From Clostridia bacterium (GTDB lineage Bacteria; Bacillota_A; Clostridia; Christensenellales; Borkfalkiaceae), in the NCBI GenBank assembly GCA_017507595.1, contig JAFWAM010000117.1, positions 1-6,437 of the forward strand: a stretch of 6,437 nucleotides of DNA. The letters are read 5' to 3'. The notes under the pieces are model-generated. The model made no database searches, was not told the origin of the DNA, and was given only the letters and a program-made list of their open reading frames with translations. This document shows positions 1-5,372 of this stretch, one piece after another (position 1 is the first letter of the stretch; every line of letters begins with the position of its first letter). Position numbers and translations under genes: made by a program.

Positions 1-23
1 ATCCTCTATGGTTGAGCTCTCTT

Positions 24-44
24 TACTAAATACGTATTGTAGTA
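24..44. promoter_or_regulatory. Candidate operator palindrome overlapping the left-edge promoter
   Basis: A perfect 10-bp palindrome, AATACGTATT (29-38), is flanked by TACTA (24-28) and TAGTA (40-44), giving a near-perfect inverted repeat with one unpaired base at 39. It covers the -10 hexamer and the expected start of the promoter at 36-64, a position typical for repressor binding. I cannot assign it to a regulator family. Palindromes of this length in AT-rich DNA can also be chance, so this is a suggestion only. Confidence 0.3.
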
Positions 45-64
45 CTTTTACATGAAAATGTCAA
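36..64 (-). promoter_or_regulatory. Sigma-A type promoter firing off the left edge
   Basis: On the minus strand there is a perfect -35 TTGACA (59-64), a 17-nt spacer and a -10 TACAAT (36-41), so 11 of 12 consensus bases at optimal spacing. Transcription would start near position 29 and leave the window to the left. The minus strand ends in AGAGGAT at the window edge, which could be the ribosome binding site of a gene starting just outside. The downstream gene cannot be seen. Confidence 0.75.
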
Positions 65-123
65 CGCCAATAATTAAAAAAACGCAACGCCCAATAAAAA
101 AAACGGAATGAAGCACAAAAATG

Positions 124-161
124 AAAGAACCGCCCGGGGACACACACTCGGACGGTTCTTT
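124..161. terminator. Long hairpin, terminator-like on both strands
   Basis: Arms 124-136 (AAAGAACCGCCCG) and 149-161 (CGGACGGTTCTTT) form a 13-bp stem with a 12-nt loop. The single odd pair is a G-U wobble when transcribed on the minus strand and a C/A mismatch on the plus strand. The stem is followed by TTTT on the plus strand and CATTTTTG on the minus strand. It resembles the dispersed ACCGTCC-type hairpins common in Firmicute intergenic regions, from memory only. It lies just upstream of the left-edge promoter and could insulate it from leftward readthrough. Confidence 0.5.
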
Positions 162-193
162 TATCGGTTATGAAAGGGAAATAGGTCAAAAAT

Positions 194-209
194 AAGCGAA
201 AAAACGCTT
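194..209 (-). terminator. Weak short hairpin with U-rich tail
   Basis: AAGCG (194-198) and CGCTT (205-209) can form a 5-bp stem with a 6-nt A/T loop, followed on the minus strand by ATTTTTG. The stem is short and the loop is homopolymeric, so it may add little to termination beyond the stronger hairpins around it. Confidence 0.2.
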
Positions 210-237
210 AAAAATGCCCAAAAACCCTCAAAAATGC

Positions 238-277
238 AAAAAAATGAGCACGACAATTCTATCAAAATCATCGTGCT
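238..277 (-). terminator. Terminator-like hairpin after the split tRNA relic
   Basis: AGCACGA (247-253) and TCGTGCT (271-277) are perfect inverted repeats around a 17-nt loop. On the minus strand the right arm is followed by CA and then seven T (238-244). It lies immediately downstream, in the tRNA direction, of the tRNA-Pro relic at 282-349. It thus repeats the layout of tRNA end followed by terminator seen at the intact gene. The long loop makes it weaker than the others. Confidence 0.45.
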
Positions 278-281
278 GATT

Positions 282-349
282 TGGTCGGAGTGCATTGATG
301 AATCTTGTGGCTTGCCACAAACAAGAATCGAACTTGCGGCCTCTTGAAC
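282..349 (-). pseudogene. Split relic of the 3' half of tRNA-Pro
   Basis: Two blocks match the intact tRNA-Pro at 723-799 exactly. Positions 282-292 (11 nt) equal 723-733, the CCA tail and acceptor 3' strand. Positions 321-349 (29 nt) equal 734-762, the T-arm, variable loop and 3' strand of the anticodon stem. Between them, exactly at the junction of acceptor and T-stem, sit 28 extra bases (293-320), part of which form a perfect 7-bp hairpin (TTGTGGC / GCCACAA). The 5' half of the tRNA (acceptor 5' strand, D-arm, GGG anticodon) is absent, so it cannot make a tRNA. It could be a decayed duplication, an attachment-site scar, or a member of a tRNA-derived repeat family. Confidence 0.75.
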
Positions 350-354
350 GCGTC

Positions 355-411
355 AAAAGCTTGTCTTTTACAAAACAACGCAGGGCGTTGCTTTTTTTAT
401 GGCAAGCTTTT
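355..411. terminator. Nested inverted repeats, bidirectional terminator-like
   Basis: An outer perfect 9-bp repeat, AAAAGCTTG (355-363) and CAAGCTTTT (403-411), encloses an inner hairpin, CAACGC (376-381) and GCGTTG (385-390), with a 3-nt loop. On the plus strand the inner stem is followed by C and T7 (392-398), a good terminator shape; on the minus strand it is followed by TTTTG. Both stems could fold at once as a long interrupted rod. No gene lies nearby on the plus strand to need the plus-strand terminator. Confidence 0.5.
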
Positions 412-418
412 TCCTTCT

Positions 419-449
419 CCCCTAAAATTTGCTTCGCAACTTTTTGGGG
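419..449. repeat. Imperfect 14-bp inverted repeat with 3-nt loop
   Basis: Arms 419-432 and 436-449 are complementary at 12 of 14 positions around a TTC loop, with CCCC/GGGG at the base and TTGC/GCAA at the tip. No T-run follows on either strand, so it does not look like a terminator. Just beyond, GGGACCCC followed by TGAG occurs twice (around 448-461 and 474-485). It may be a piece of a dispersed palindromic repeat. Confidence 0.4.
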
Positions 450-510
450 GACCCCGTGAGTTTTTGTTGAATGGGACCCCTGAGACCGCAAGATATATTT
501 TTGCCAAAAC

Positions 511-545
511 AAAAGAAAAAGGGGCCAAAATCCCCTTTTTCTTTT
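511..545. terminator. Perfect 14-bp terminator hairpin
   Basis: The arms 511-524 (AAAAGAAAAAGGGG) and 532-545 (CCCCTTTTTCTTTT) are perfectly complementary around a 7-nt loop. The four G-C pairs followed by a T-rich arm give a rho-independent terminator shape usable in both directions. It is the third terminator in a row downstream of tRNA-Pro, directly after the left-hand copy of the tRNA tail at 545-554. Confidence 0.75.
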
Positions 546-601
546 GGTCGGAGTTTATAGAATACTCGCAAAGCTCGTGCTATGTCACTCCTCTTTCAAC
601 C

Positions 602-634
602 AAAAAAAGCAGAGCTTTTGCCCTGCTTTTTTTT
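602..634 (-). terminator. Second rho-independent terminator after tRNA-Pro
   Basis: GCAGAGC (609-615) and GCCCTGC (620-626) pair with one G-U wobble on the minus strand around an AAAA loop. Seven T follow on the minus strand (602-608 read in reverse), and an A-tract precedes the stem. It duplicates the terminator at 691-722 as part of the 89-bp repeat and would act as a backup. Confidence 0.8.
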
Positions 635-690
635 GGTCGGAGTTTATAGAATACTCGCAAGGCTCGTGCTATGTCACTCCTTTTTCCACC

Positions 691-722
691 AAAAAAAGCA
701 GAGCTTTTGCCCTGCTTTCTTT
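691..722 (-). terminator. Rho-independent terminator of tRNA-Pro
   Basis: GCAGGGC and GCTCTGC (right arm 698-704, left arm 709-715 in plus coordinates) form a 7-bp stem with an AAAA loop, extended by A-U pairs, and are followed on the minus strand by seven T. It begins directly after the encoded CCA end of the tRNA. It would end the tRNA transcript and any readthrough from rplI. Confidence 0.85.
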
Positions 723-799
723 TGGTCGGAGTGACAAGAATCGAACTTGCGGCCTCTTGAACCCCATTCAAGCGCGCTACCAAACTGCGCCACACCCCG
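723..799 (-). tRNA. tRNA-Pro, anticodon GGG, CCA encoded
   Basis: The minus strand folds as a complete 77-nt cloverleaf. It has acceptor CGGGGTG with CACTCCG (one G-U), a D-arm with GCGC/GCGC, an anticodon stem CTTGA/TCAAG around loop ATGGGGT, variable loop AGGCC, T-arm GCAAG/CTTGT with TTCGATT, discriminator A and genomic CCA. The anticodon GGG reads proline codons. The C1-G72 pair with A73 and the G35/G36 anticodon bases are the known identity elements of bacterial tRNA-Pro. It has its own promoter 48 nt upstream and lies 132 nt after rplI, so it may be made both alone and by readthrough. Its 3' end is copied in the adjacent repeats. Confidence 0.97.
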
Positions 800-807
800 A
801 TATTTTG

Positions 808-837
808 GAGGAGGAAGGAAACCTTCCACCTCTTTTT
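808..837 (+). terminator. Hairpin in the tRNA leader; terminator shape on the opposite strand
   Basis: Arms 808-818 (GAGGAGGAAGG) and 822-832 (CCTTCCACCTC) pair at 10 of 11 positions with an AAA loop, and TTTTT follows on the plus strand (833-837). So it has terminator form for rightward transcription, opposite to all genes here. On the minus strand it would be a stem in the tRNA precursor, just upstream of the mature 5' end. It may block antisense transcription into the rplI-parAB operon or influence leader processing; neither role can be told from sequence. Confidence 0.55.
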
Positions 838-846
838 AGCCTATAT

Positions 847-875
847 ATTATAGCAACTTTTGTTGCGGTTGTATA
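847..875 (-). promoter_or_regulatory. Promoter of tRNA-Pro
   Basis: On the minus strand a perfect -10 TATAAT (847-852) lies 17 nt from a -35 TATACA (870-875, 4 of 6). Transcription would start near 840, giving a leader of about 40 nt before the tRNA. The spacer contains a perfect short inverted repeat, GCAAC AAAA GTTGC (853-866). Confidence 0.6.
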
Positions 876-931
876 ATGTTTTTCGGCCTTTTTTTGATTT
901 TTTCTTAAAAAAGTTTAAAAATTTTATAATT

Positions 932-1390
932 TTAGTTGGGCTTTTTGTCCGAGCCTTGGACTTCTACCTTAATTTTGCAGGGAATACCTGAAATAAGCTT
1001 GATGTCAACGTCGTAGGTGCCAACCTTTTTGATAGGTTCTGACACGACGATTTTTTTCTTGTCGATCTCATAGCCAAGCTTTGCAAGGGCGGAAGAAATC
1101 TCCTGCCCGGTGATGGCACCGAAAATCTTTCCGTTTGCACCGGCAAAGGCCGTGCAAACAACCTTTTTGCCGTGGATTTCTCTTGCGAGGGCGGTAAGGC
1201 GTTTTTCCTCCTCACGGCGGTGGAACTCCTCTGCGTCCTTTTTTATTTTGAGGCTGTTGACCTCAACGGCGGTTGCCTCCTTTGCAAGATTTTTTTTGAA
1301 AAGCATATTGCGTGCGTATCCGTCGCTTACCTCGCAGATATCGCCCTTTTTACCCGTACCTTTAACATCCTGAAGCAAAATAACCTTCAT
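932..1390 (-). CDS. rplI: 50S ribosomal protein bL9
   Basis: bL9 is a structural protein of the large ribosomal subunit that binds 23S rRNA near the L1 stalk and helps keep reading frame. The 152-residue product has the usual length for the family. Residues 1-40 are the N-terminal rRNA-binding domain with the family signature: G13..G16 in GKKGD, V21, G24-Y25, N28 and L30 (met at 29 where Phe or Tyr is usual). Residues about 41-75 form the long charged connecting helix, and 76-152 the C-terminal domain with GKIFGAIT and GTYDVDIKL. The start is fixed by AGGAGG (1399-1404) 8 nt upstream of ATG. It follows parB by 102 nt without a strong promoter of its own, so it is probably co-transcribed. bL9 genes often sit beside the replicative helicase gene; here a tRNA follows instead. 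Confidence 0.98.
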   Translation of the reverse strand: MKVILLQDVKGTGKKGDICEVSDGYARNMLFKKNLAKEATAVEVNSLKIKKDAEEFHRREEEKRLTALAREIHGKKVVCTAFAGANGKIFGAITGQEISSALAKLGYEIDKKKIVVSEPIKKVGTYDVDIKLISGIPCKIKVEVQGSDKKPN

Positions 1391-1398
1391 AAAAGATC

Positions 1399-1404
1399 CC
1401 TCCT
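1399..1404 (-). promoter_or_regulatory. Ribosome binding site of rplI
   Basis: AGGAGG on the minus strand, 8 nt before the ATG at 1388-1390. It supports this start and strong translation, as expected for a ribosomal protein. Confidence 0.85.
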
Positions 1405-1492
1405 GTAAACAATTTTTTGTGCCCGTTTTTTAACTTAAAAACCACAGTGCTTTTAACAAAAAGTGGGCGTATGGGCCGATTAACGGCTGATT

Positions 1493-2389
1493 TTATTTTC
1501 CTGCGGCGATGACCTTTTCTAAAATATCCGAGATCCTGTCAAGGTCGTCGCGGGTGTAATAGTCAATATATATCCTGCCCTTGCGATCGTTACCGATGGC
1601 GCTTACCTTGGTGCCAAAGCCCCTTTGCATTCTTACGATAAGGTCTTTAAGCTCCACACTCATTTCGGCGTTTTTGCGGCGTTCCTGAGGGGGGTTGTAA
1701 TAATTTTTGACCTCCTGCTCTACCTCGCGGACGGAAAGTCTTTTGACAACTGCCTTTTTGGCGATGGCGACCTGCTCGTTCTTGGGTAAGGTTATAAGGG
1801 CGCGTGCATGCCCCTGGGAAAGCTGACCGGTGGACACAAGGTCGATAACGGCAGGCTCAAGGGTCAAAAGACGTAAGGTGTTTGCTATTGCCGAACGGCT
1901 TTTACCGATCCTTTCGGCAAGATCCTCCTGGGTGATGTCGTACTCCTCCATAAGCTGCTTCATGGCGTTGGCGGCCTCAATGGGGTTAAGATCCTCACGC
2001 TGAAGGTTTTCAATGAGAGAGATCTCCTTGACCTGACGCTCGGAATAATCCTTGACGATGGCGGGGACCTTGCTTAGCCCTGCAAGCTTGCTTGCGCGCC
2101 ATCTTCTTTCACCGGCGATAATCATAAACCTGTCGCCCTTTTTGTTGACGACGATAGGCATAATGACCCCGTGGACCGCGATGGAATCAGCAAGCTCCTG
2201 CAGGCTGTTGGGGTCGAAGATCTTTCTGGGCTGGTTGGGGTTGGCGTCAACCATATCGATCTTGATTTCTATAACGCTGTTTTTAATCTCCTCACCCTCG
2301 GCGCCAAGGCTTTCAAAAGAAAACCTGCTATAATCCTCCTGGGTGTCTGCTAAAAGGGCTGCAAAGCCCTTGCCCAATCCTTTTGCCAT
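1493..2389 (-). CDS. parB: Chromosome partitioning protein ParB (Spo0J family)
   Basis: ParB is a CTP-dependent DNA clamp that loads at parS sites, spreads along the origin region, recruits SMC/condensin and stimulates the ParA ATPase. The 298-residue product is of normal length. The N-terminal GLGKGFAALL segment (4-13) matches the ParA-stimulating peptide. The ParB/Srx CTP-binding domain spans about 38-135, with GERRWRA at 93-99 and ENLQRE at 127-132. A helix-turn-helix follows (about 152-177, ITQEDLAERIGKS), then GHARAL (193-198), and a C-terminal dimerisation domain (about 245-298). The ATG is supported by AAGGAGG nine nt upstream. It lies 23 nt after parA, so the two are an operon and partner proteins. 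I saw no canonical parS (TGTTTCACGTGAAACA) in this window. Confidence 0.97.
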   Translation of the reverse strand: MAKGLGKGFAALLADTQEDYSRFSFESLGAEGEEIKNSVIEIKIDMVDANPNQPRKIFDPNSLQELADSIAVHGVIMPIVVNKKGDRFMIIAGERRWRASKLAGLSKVPAIVKDYSERQVKEISLIENLQREDLNPIEAANAMKQLMEEYDITQEDLAERIGKSRSAIANTLRLLTLEPAVIDLVSTGQLSQGHARALITLPKNEQVAIAKKAVVKRLSVREVEQEVKNYYNPPQERRKNAEMSVELKDLIVRMQRGFGTKVSAIGNDRKGRIYIDYYTRDDLDRISDILEKVIAAGK

Positions 2390-2398
2390 ATGTTTATC

Positions 2399-2405
2399 CC
2401 TCCTT
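2399..2405 (-). promoter_or_regulatory. Ribosome binding site of parB
   Basis: AAGGAGG on the minus strand, 9 nt before the parB ATG and inside the 23-nt parA-parB gap. It is a near-complete anti-16S match and fixes the start. Confidence 0.85.
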
Positions 2406-2412
2406 GGTGAAA

Positions 2413-3186
2413 TTAAATTTGGTTGCCGCCCTTTGAAAGGTATTCCTCAACGAAGGCAACGTAGCCCTGCGCGCCGCGGCAGCGCTTGTCGTGTATCATT
2501 ACGGGCACGCCGTAGCTGGGGGCCTCCGACACGCGGATGTTTCTGGGAATGACCGTATTAAAGACCTTGTCCCCGAAATAGCTTTCAATCTCCGCCTTGA
2601 TCTGACGGGATATAAGCGCGCGGCCGTCGTACATGGTTATAAGCACGCCCTCAAGGGTAAGGCTTGGATTTAATGCCTTGACGACAAGCTTGATGGTGTT
2701 TACAAGCTGGCTTAAACCCTCCAATGCGTAATACTCGCTTTGGATGGGAATAAGCACCCCGTCGGCCGCCGTAAGGGCGTTTATGGTGAGAAGCCCTATG
2801 GCCGGCGGGCAATCGATAATTATATAATCGTACTCGTCCTTGACCTTGGAAAGTGCATACGCTAAACGTTTTTCACGACCTTTAAGGGAAACAAGCTCTA
2901 CCTCGGCACCGGCAAGATCAATGCTTGATGGCAAAACGGATAAATTGTCTACCTTGGTGGGGACGATCACGCTTTTTGCAGGAACTTCATTGATCAGAAC
3001 GTCATAAACGCTCTTTCTCTGCTCACTTTTGGATATGCCAAGGCCCGTGGTAGCGTTGCCCTGGGCGTCCATATCGCAAACGAGGACCTTTTTGCCCTTA
3101 AGGGCAAGGCCTGCGGCGAAGTTAATGCAGGTGGACGTCTTACCGACGCCGCCTTTTTGGTTGGATATTGCAATTATTCTGCCCAT
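2413..3186 (-). CDS. parA: Chromosome partitioning ATPase ParA (Soj family)
   Basis: ParA/Soj is a P-loop ATPase that dimerises on ATP, binds DNA non-specifically and works with ParB in origin segregation; in Bacillus it also controls DnaA. The 257-residue product has the deviant Walker A motif KGGVGKT (11-17, signature Lys11 and catalytic Lys16), the A' motif DMDAQGN with Asp40, the Walker B-like strand YIIIDCPPAIG (121-131), the IPIQSEYYALEGL segment (147-158), and NIRVSEAPSYG (216-226). Arg189, in the YDGRA motif, matches the DNA-binding arginine of B. subtilis Soj; residues K16, D40 and R189 fall at the same numbers as there. The short N-terminus, with no HTH extension, marks it as chromosomal type rather than large plasmid ParA. 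The start has GAGGTG (3191-3196) four nt upstream. All catalytic residues are intact. Confidence 0.98.
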   Translation of the reverse strand: MGRIIAISNQKGGVGKTSTCINFAAGLALKGKKVLVCDMDAQGNATTGLGISKSEQRKSVYDVLINEVPAKSVIVPTKVDNLSVLPSSIDLAGAEVELVSLKGREKRLAYALSKVKDEYDYIIIDCPPAIGLLTINALTAADGVLIPIQSEYYALEGLSQLVNTIKLVVKALNPSLTLEGVLITMYDGRALISRQIKAEIESYFGDKVFNTVIPRNIRVSEAPSYGVPVMIHDKRCRGAQGYVAFVEEYLSKGGNQI

Positions 3187-3190
3187 TTTG

Positions 3191-3196
3191 CACCTC
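3191..3196 (-). promoter_or_regulatory. Ribosome binding site of parA
   Basis: GAGGTG on the minus strand lies four nt before ATG. The spacing is rather short but the match to the GGAGGTG core is clear, and no better start exists upstream because the frame opens here. Confidence 0.65.
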
Positions 3197-3212
3197 TCGT
3201 TTTCTTTTGCGC

Positions 3213-3247
3213 GGCAAAGGCCCCCTTATTTTTGTTGGGCCCCTGCC
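3213..3247 (-). promoter_or_regulatory. Intercistronic hairpin between ftsH and parA
   Basis: GGCAGGGGCCC and GGGCCTTTGCC (plus-strand arms 3237-3247 and 3213-3223) can form an 11-bp stem with two G-U wobbles and a 13-nt loop when transcribed on the minus strand. No U-tract follows (GCGCAAAAG), so it is not a normal intrinsic terminator. It could be a mRNA stability or processing element that sets the ftsH to parA ratio, or a Rho-independent pause with partial effect. Inference only. Confidence 0.4.
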
Positions 3248-3286
3248 AAAAATTACCGTTTAACCGTCTTATAGGCGGATTTTTGA

Positions 3287-5329
3287 TTAATGATTAAGTG
3301 TGCCGTCGGGTTTTACAAGCCCGTCGTCGTCGCTCTTATTTAAAGAGCTTTCCATACGGCTGAAGGGGTTTGATCCCGAGCTTTTATCCTTGCTGTCCAT
3401 GGCGTCCATTACCTCCTGGGCGGACTTGCCGTCCATGATCATCCTTACCTCGTCGGTGTAGATGGTTTCCCTTTCGATAAGGACCCTTGCCATGGTGTCG
3501 AGAAGATTTTTATTGGCGGTTAAAAGCTCAACTGCCTTTTTATAGCTTTCGTTAATGATCCTCTGGACCTCGCTGTCGATAAGCTTTGCGGTTTCCTCAC
3601 TGTAGTCGGCCTTGGTCTGATAGTCGCGGCCGAGGAAGATCTCCGTACCGCTGCCGTAGCATACGGGGCCAAGCCTTTCGCTCATACCCCATTCGGTAAC
3701 CATGCGCTTGGCGATCTTGGTGACGTGGGTGATGTCTGCGCTGGGGCCGGAGGTTACCTCGTGGATGACGATCTCCTCAGCGGCGCGGCCGCCCATGGTC
3801 ATTACCAGATCGTCTAAAAGCCTTGATTTCGCAAGGTAGGCGTCGTCGTTGTCGGGGCGGGTCATGGTGTAGCCGCCTGCGGCACCCCTTGGGATTATTG
3901 ATACCTCGTGTACGGGGTCACAGCCGGGTAAAAGCCCTGCTAATATTGCGTGACCTGATTCGTGGTATGCGGTGATGCGCTTGTCGGTTTCGGTGACGAT
4001 CCTTGAACGCTTCTGTGGGCCTAAAAGAACCTTATTGATACCCTCGTAAAGGTCTTCATTGGTCAAAAATTTCCTGTTTTGTCTTGCGGCAAGGATAGCG
4101 GCCTCGTTTAAAAGGTTCGCAAGATCTGCGCCCGAGAAGCCGCCCGTCATACGGGCAAGCACCTTGAAGTTTACGTCGGGGGCCAGGGGTTTGTTGCGTG
4201 CGTGGACCTTTAAAATAGCCTCACGACCCTTGACGTCTGGCATGTTGACGTAAATGGTCCTGTCGAACCTGCCCGGCCTTATGAGGGCTGGGTCTAATAC
4301 GTCGGCACGGTTGGTGGCCGCCATAACGATTATGCCGTCGCTGCTTTCGAAGCCGTCCATCTGGACGAGGATCTGGTTTAAGGTCTGCTCTCTTTCGTCG
4401 TTGCCACCGCCAAGACCTGCGCCACGCTGACGGCCGACCGCGTCGATCTCGTCAATAAAAATAATACAGGGCTGGTTCTTTTTGGCCGTGTTAAACAGGT
4501 CCCTTACCCTTGATGCGCCTACGCCGACGAACATTTCAACGAAGTCGGAGCCGCTTATAGAGAAGAAGGGTACGCTTGCCTCACCTGCAACTGCCTTGGC
4601 AAAGAGGGTCTTACCCGTACCGGGATTACCGACGAGAAGCACGCCCTTTGGCGTCCTTGCGCCAAGCGCCGTAAACTTTTGAGGGTTCTTTAAAAATTCA
4701 ACGACCTCCTGAAGCTCCTGCTTTTCTTCTTCTGCGCCGGCAACATCGGAAAATCTTACCTTAATATTAGTGATGACCTGAGCCTTTGTTTTACCGAAGT
4801 CCATTGCGCCGCTGTTGGCGCCCTTTGCCTGACGGATGAAAAGCACGATAATAAATATGCCGATACCAAGGGTCATAATGGGCATAAGCATATCCGACCA
4901 GAAGGAGCCCTGGTTGGGATCGCTTGCCTCAAGCTTTAAGCCGCAGGCCTGAAGCATCTTGATAACGTCAAACTCATAGTCGGCGCGGTTAAAGTTAGCT
5001 TCAACCTTAAGCTGCTTATCCATGTAGCCCTTGATTTTGTATGCGTCAACGTAAACCTTGTTGATCTCCCTGTGGTCGAGAACGATATAGCTGTCCTCAT
5101 AGGAAACGTACTGGACGGTGGCGGTAATGTCTGCACCGTCTTCACCCTTTCCCTTTAAAACGTAATTATCACCCTTGCGGTAGCTGTCAACGTCGTCAAC
5201 GAAGACGACACCGGCGGATTCCCAGAAGGTTGACAAATCAGAAGTGTGGTCGTACAAATATGTCGCCGCAAGAAGCCCGACGAGAACAATTATGACGAGC
5301 CATATTAAAATTTTGCCGAAATTCTTCAT
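3287..5329 (-). CDS. ftsH: ATP-dependent zinc metalloprotease FtsH
   Basis: FtsH is a hexameric membrane AAA+ protease that pulls out and degrades misfolded membrane proteins and short-lived regulators. The 680-residue product is typical in length. It has a membrane segment at about 6-25, an extracytoplasmic domain to about 147, a second membrane segment at about 148-166, then the AAA+ domain: Walker A GNPGTGKT (234-241), pore loop MFVG (266-269), Walker B IIFIDEID (289-296), and the SRH with RPGRFDR (351-357) carrying the arginine fingers R354 and R357. The zinc site is HESGH (456-460) with third ligand Asp532 in SADI. The tail after about 640 is hydrophilic and low in complexity. The first variable Pro of the usual GPPGTGKT is Asn235 here; all catalytic residues are kept. 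The start is set by TGGAGG five nt upstream, behind a clear promoter. It is first in the operon with parAB, which is not its most common setting. Confidence 0.99.
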   Translation of the reverse strand: MKNFGKILIWLVIIVLVGLLAATYLYDHTSDLSTFWESAGVVFVDDVDSYRKGDNYVLKGKGEDGADITATVQYVSYEDSYIVLDHREINKVYVDAYKIKGYMDKQLKVEANFNRADYEFDVIKMLQACGLKLEASDPNQGSFWSDMLMPIMTLGIGIFIIVLFIRQAKGANSGAMDFGKTKAQVITNIKVRFSDVAGAEEEKQELQEVVEFLKNPQKFTALGARTPKGVLLVGNPGTGKTLFAKAVAGEASVPFFSISGSDFVEMFVGVGASRVRDLFNTAKKNQPCIIFIDEIDAVGRQRGAGLGGGNDEREQTLNQILVQMDGFESSDGIIVMAATNRADVLDPALIRPGRFDRTIYVNMPDVKGREAILKVHARNKPLAPDVNFKVLARMTGGFSGADLANLLNEAAILAARQNRKFLTNEDLYEGINKVLLGPQKRSRIVTETDKRITAYHESGHAILAGLLPGCDPVHEVSIIPRGAAGGYTMTRPDNDDAYLAKSRLLDDLVMTMGGRAAEEIVIHEVTSGPSADITHVTKIAKRMVTEWGMSERLGPVCYGSGTEIFLGRDYQTKADYSEETAKLIDSEVQRIINESYKKAVELLTANKNLLDTMARVLIERETIYTDEVRMIMDGKSAQEVMDAMDSKDKSSGSNPFSRMESSLNKSDDDGLVKPDGTLNH

Positions 5330-5334
5330 TTATT

Positions 5335-5340
5335 CCTCCA
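5335..5340 (-). promoter_or_regulatory. Ribosome binding site of ftsH
   Basis: TGGAGG on the minus strand, with its GGAGG core five nt before the ATG at 5327-5329. It confirms the start that yields the N-terminal membrane segment. Confidence 0.85.
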
Positions 5341-5372
5341 ATAACTGGTAGATATTAAATTTAGTATTAATA

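Larger units (their letters stand above)
545..722 (-). repeat. Two tandem 89-bp tRNA-tail/terminator units
   Basis: Units 545-633 and 634-722 are both exactly 89 bp and differ at only about four positions. Read on the minus strand, each has a stem-loop (GGAGT paired with ACTCC; in the left unit at 587-591 and 550-554, plus an inner ATAG/CTAT pair), the tail GACCA, and, on the right-hand side of each unit, the terminator hairpin that follows the previous tRNA tail. The ten bases ACTCCGACCA are identical to the 3' end of the adjacent tRNA-Pro. The tandem units therefore carry repeated copies of the tRNA acceptor end with a terminator. No protein reading frame here is credible. Confidence 0.9.

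Noticed and set aside
545..722. CRISPR array
   Set aside because: Only two adjoining direct repeats of 89 bp with no spacers between them, and the repeat contains a tRNA tail and terminator.
228..876. Several open frames on both strands across the tRNA and repeat region, up to 114 codons
   Set aside because: They run through the tRNA, its relic and the tandem terminators, carry repeated peptide segments that only mirror the DNA repeats, and lack ribosome binding sites. They look like the spurious proteins often annotated over tRNA-linked repeats.
876..931. Terminator directly after rplI
   Set aside because: The gap is A/T-rich with only TTTTTT/AAAAAA type pairing and no GC-containing stem, so readthrough to the terminators after the tRNA is more likely.
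1391..1492. Separate promoter or terminator between parB and rplI
   Set aside because: Only a 4-bp GCCG/CGGC stem without a U-tract and AT-rich stretches with poor -10/-35 matches were seen; nothing strong enough to list.
2052..2673. Plus-strand frames opposite parA and parB, and similar ones opposite rplI and ftsH
   Set aside because: Antisense shadows of well-supported genes; no ribosome binding sites and no family resemblance.
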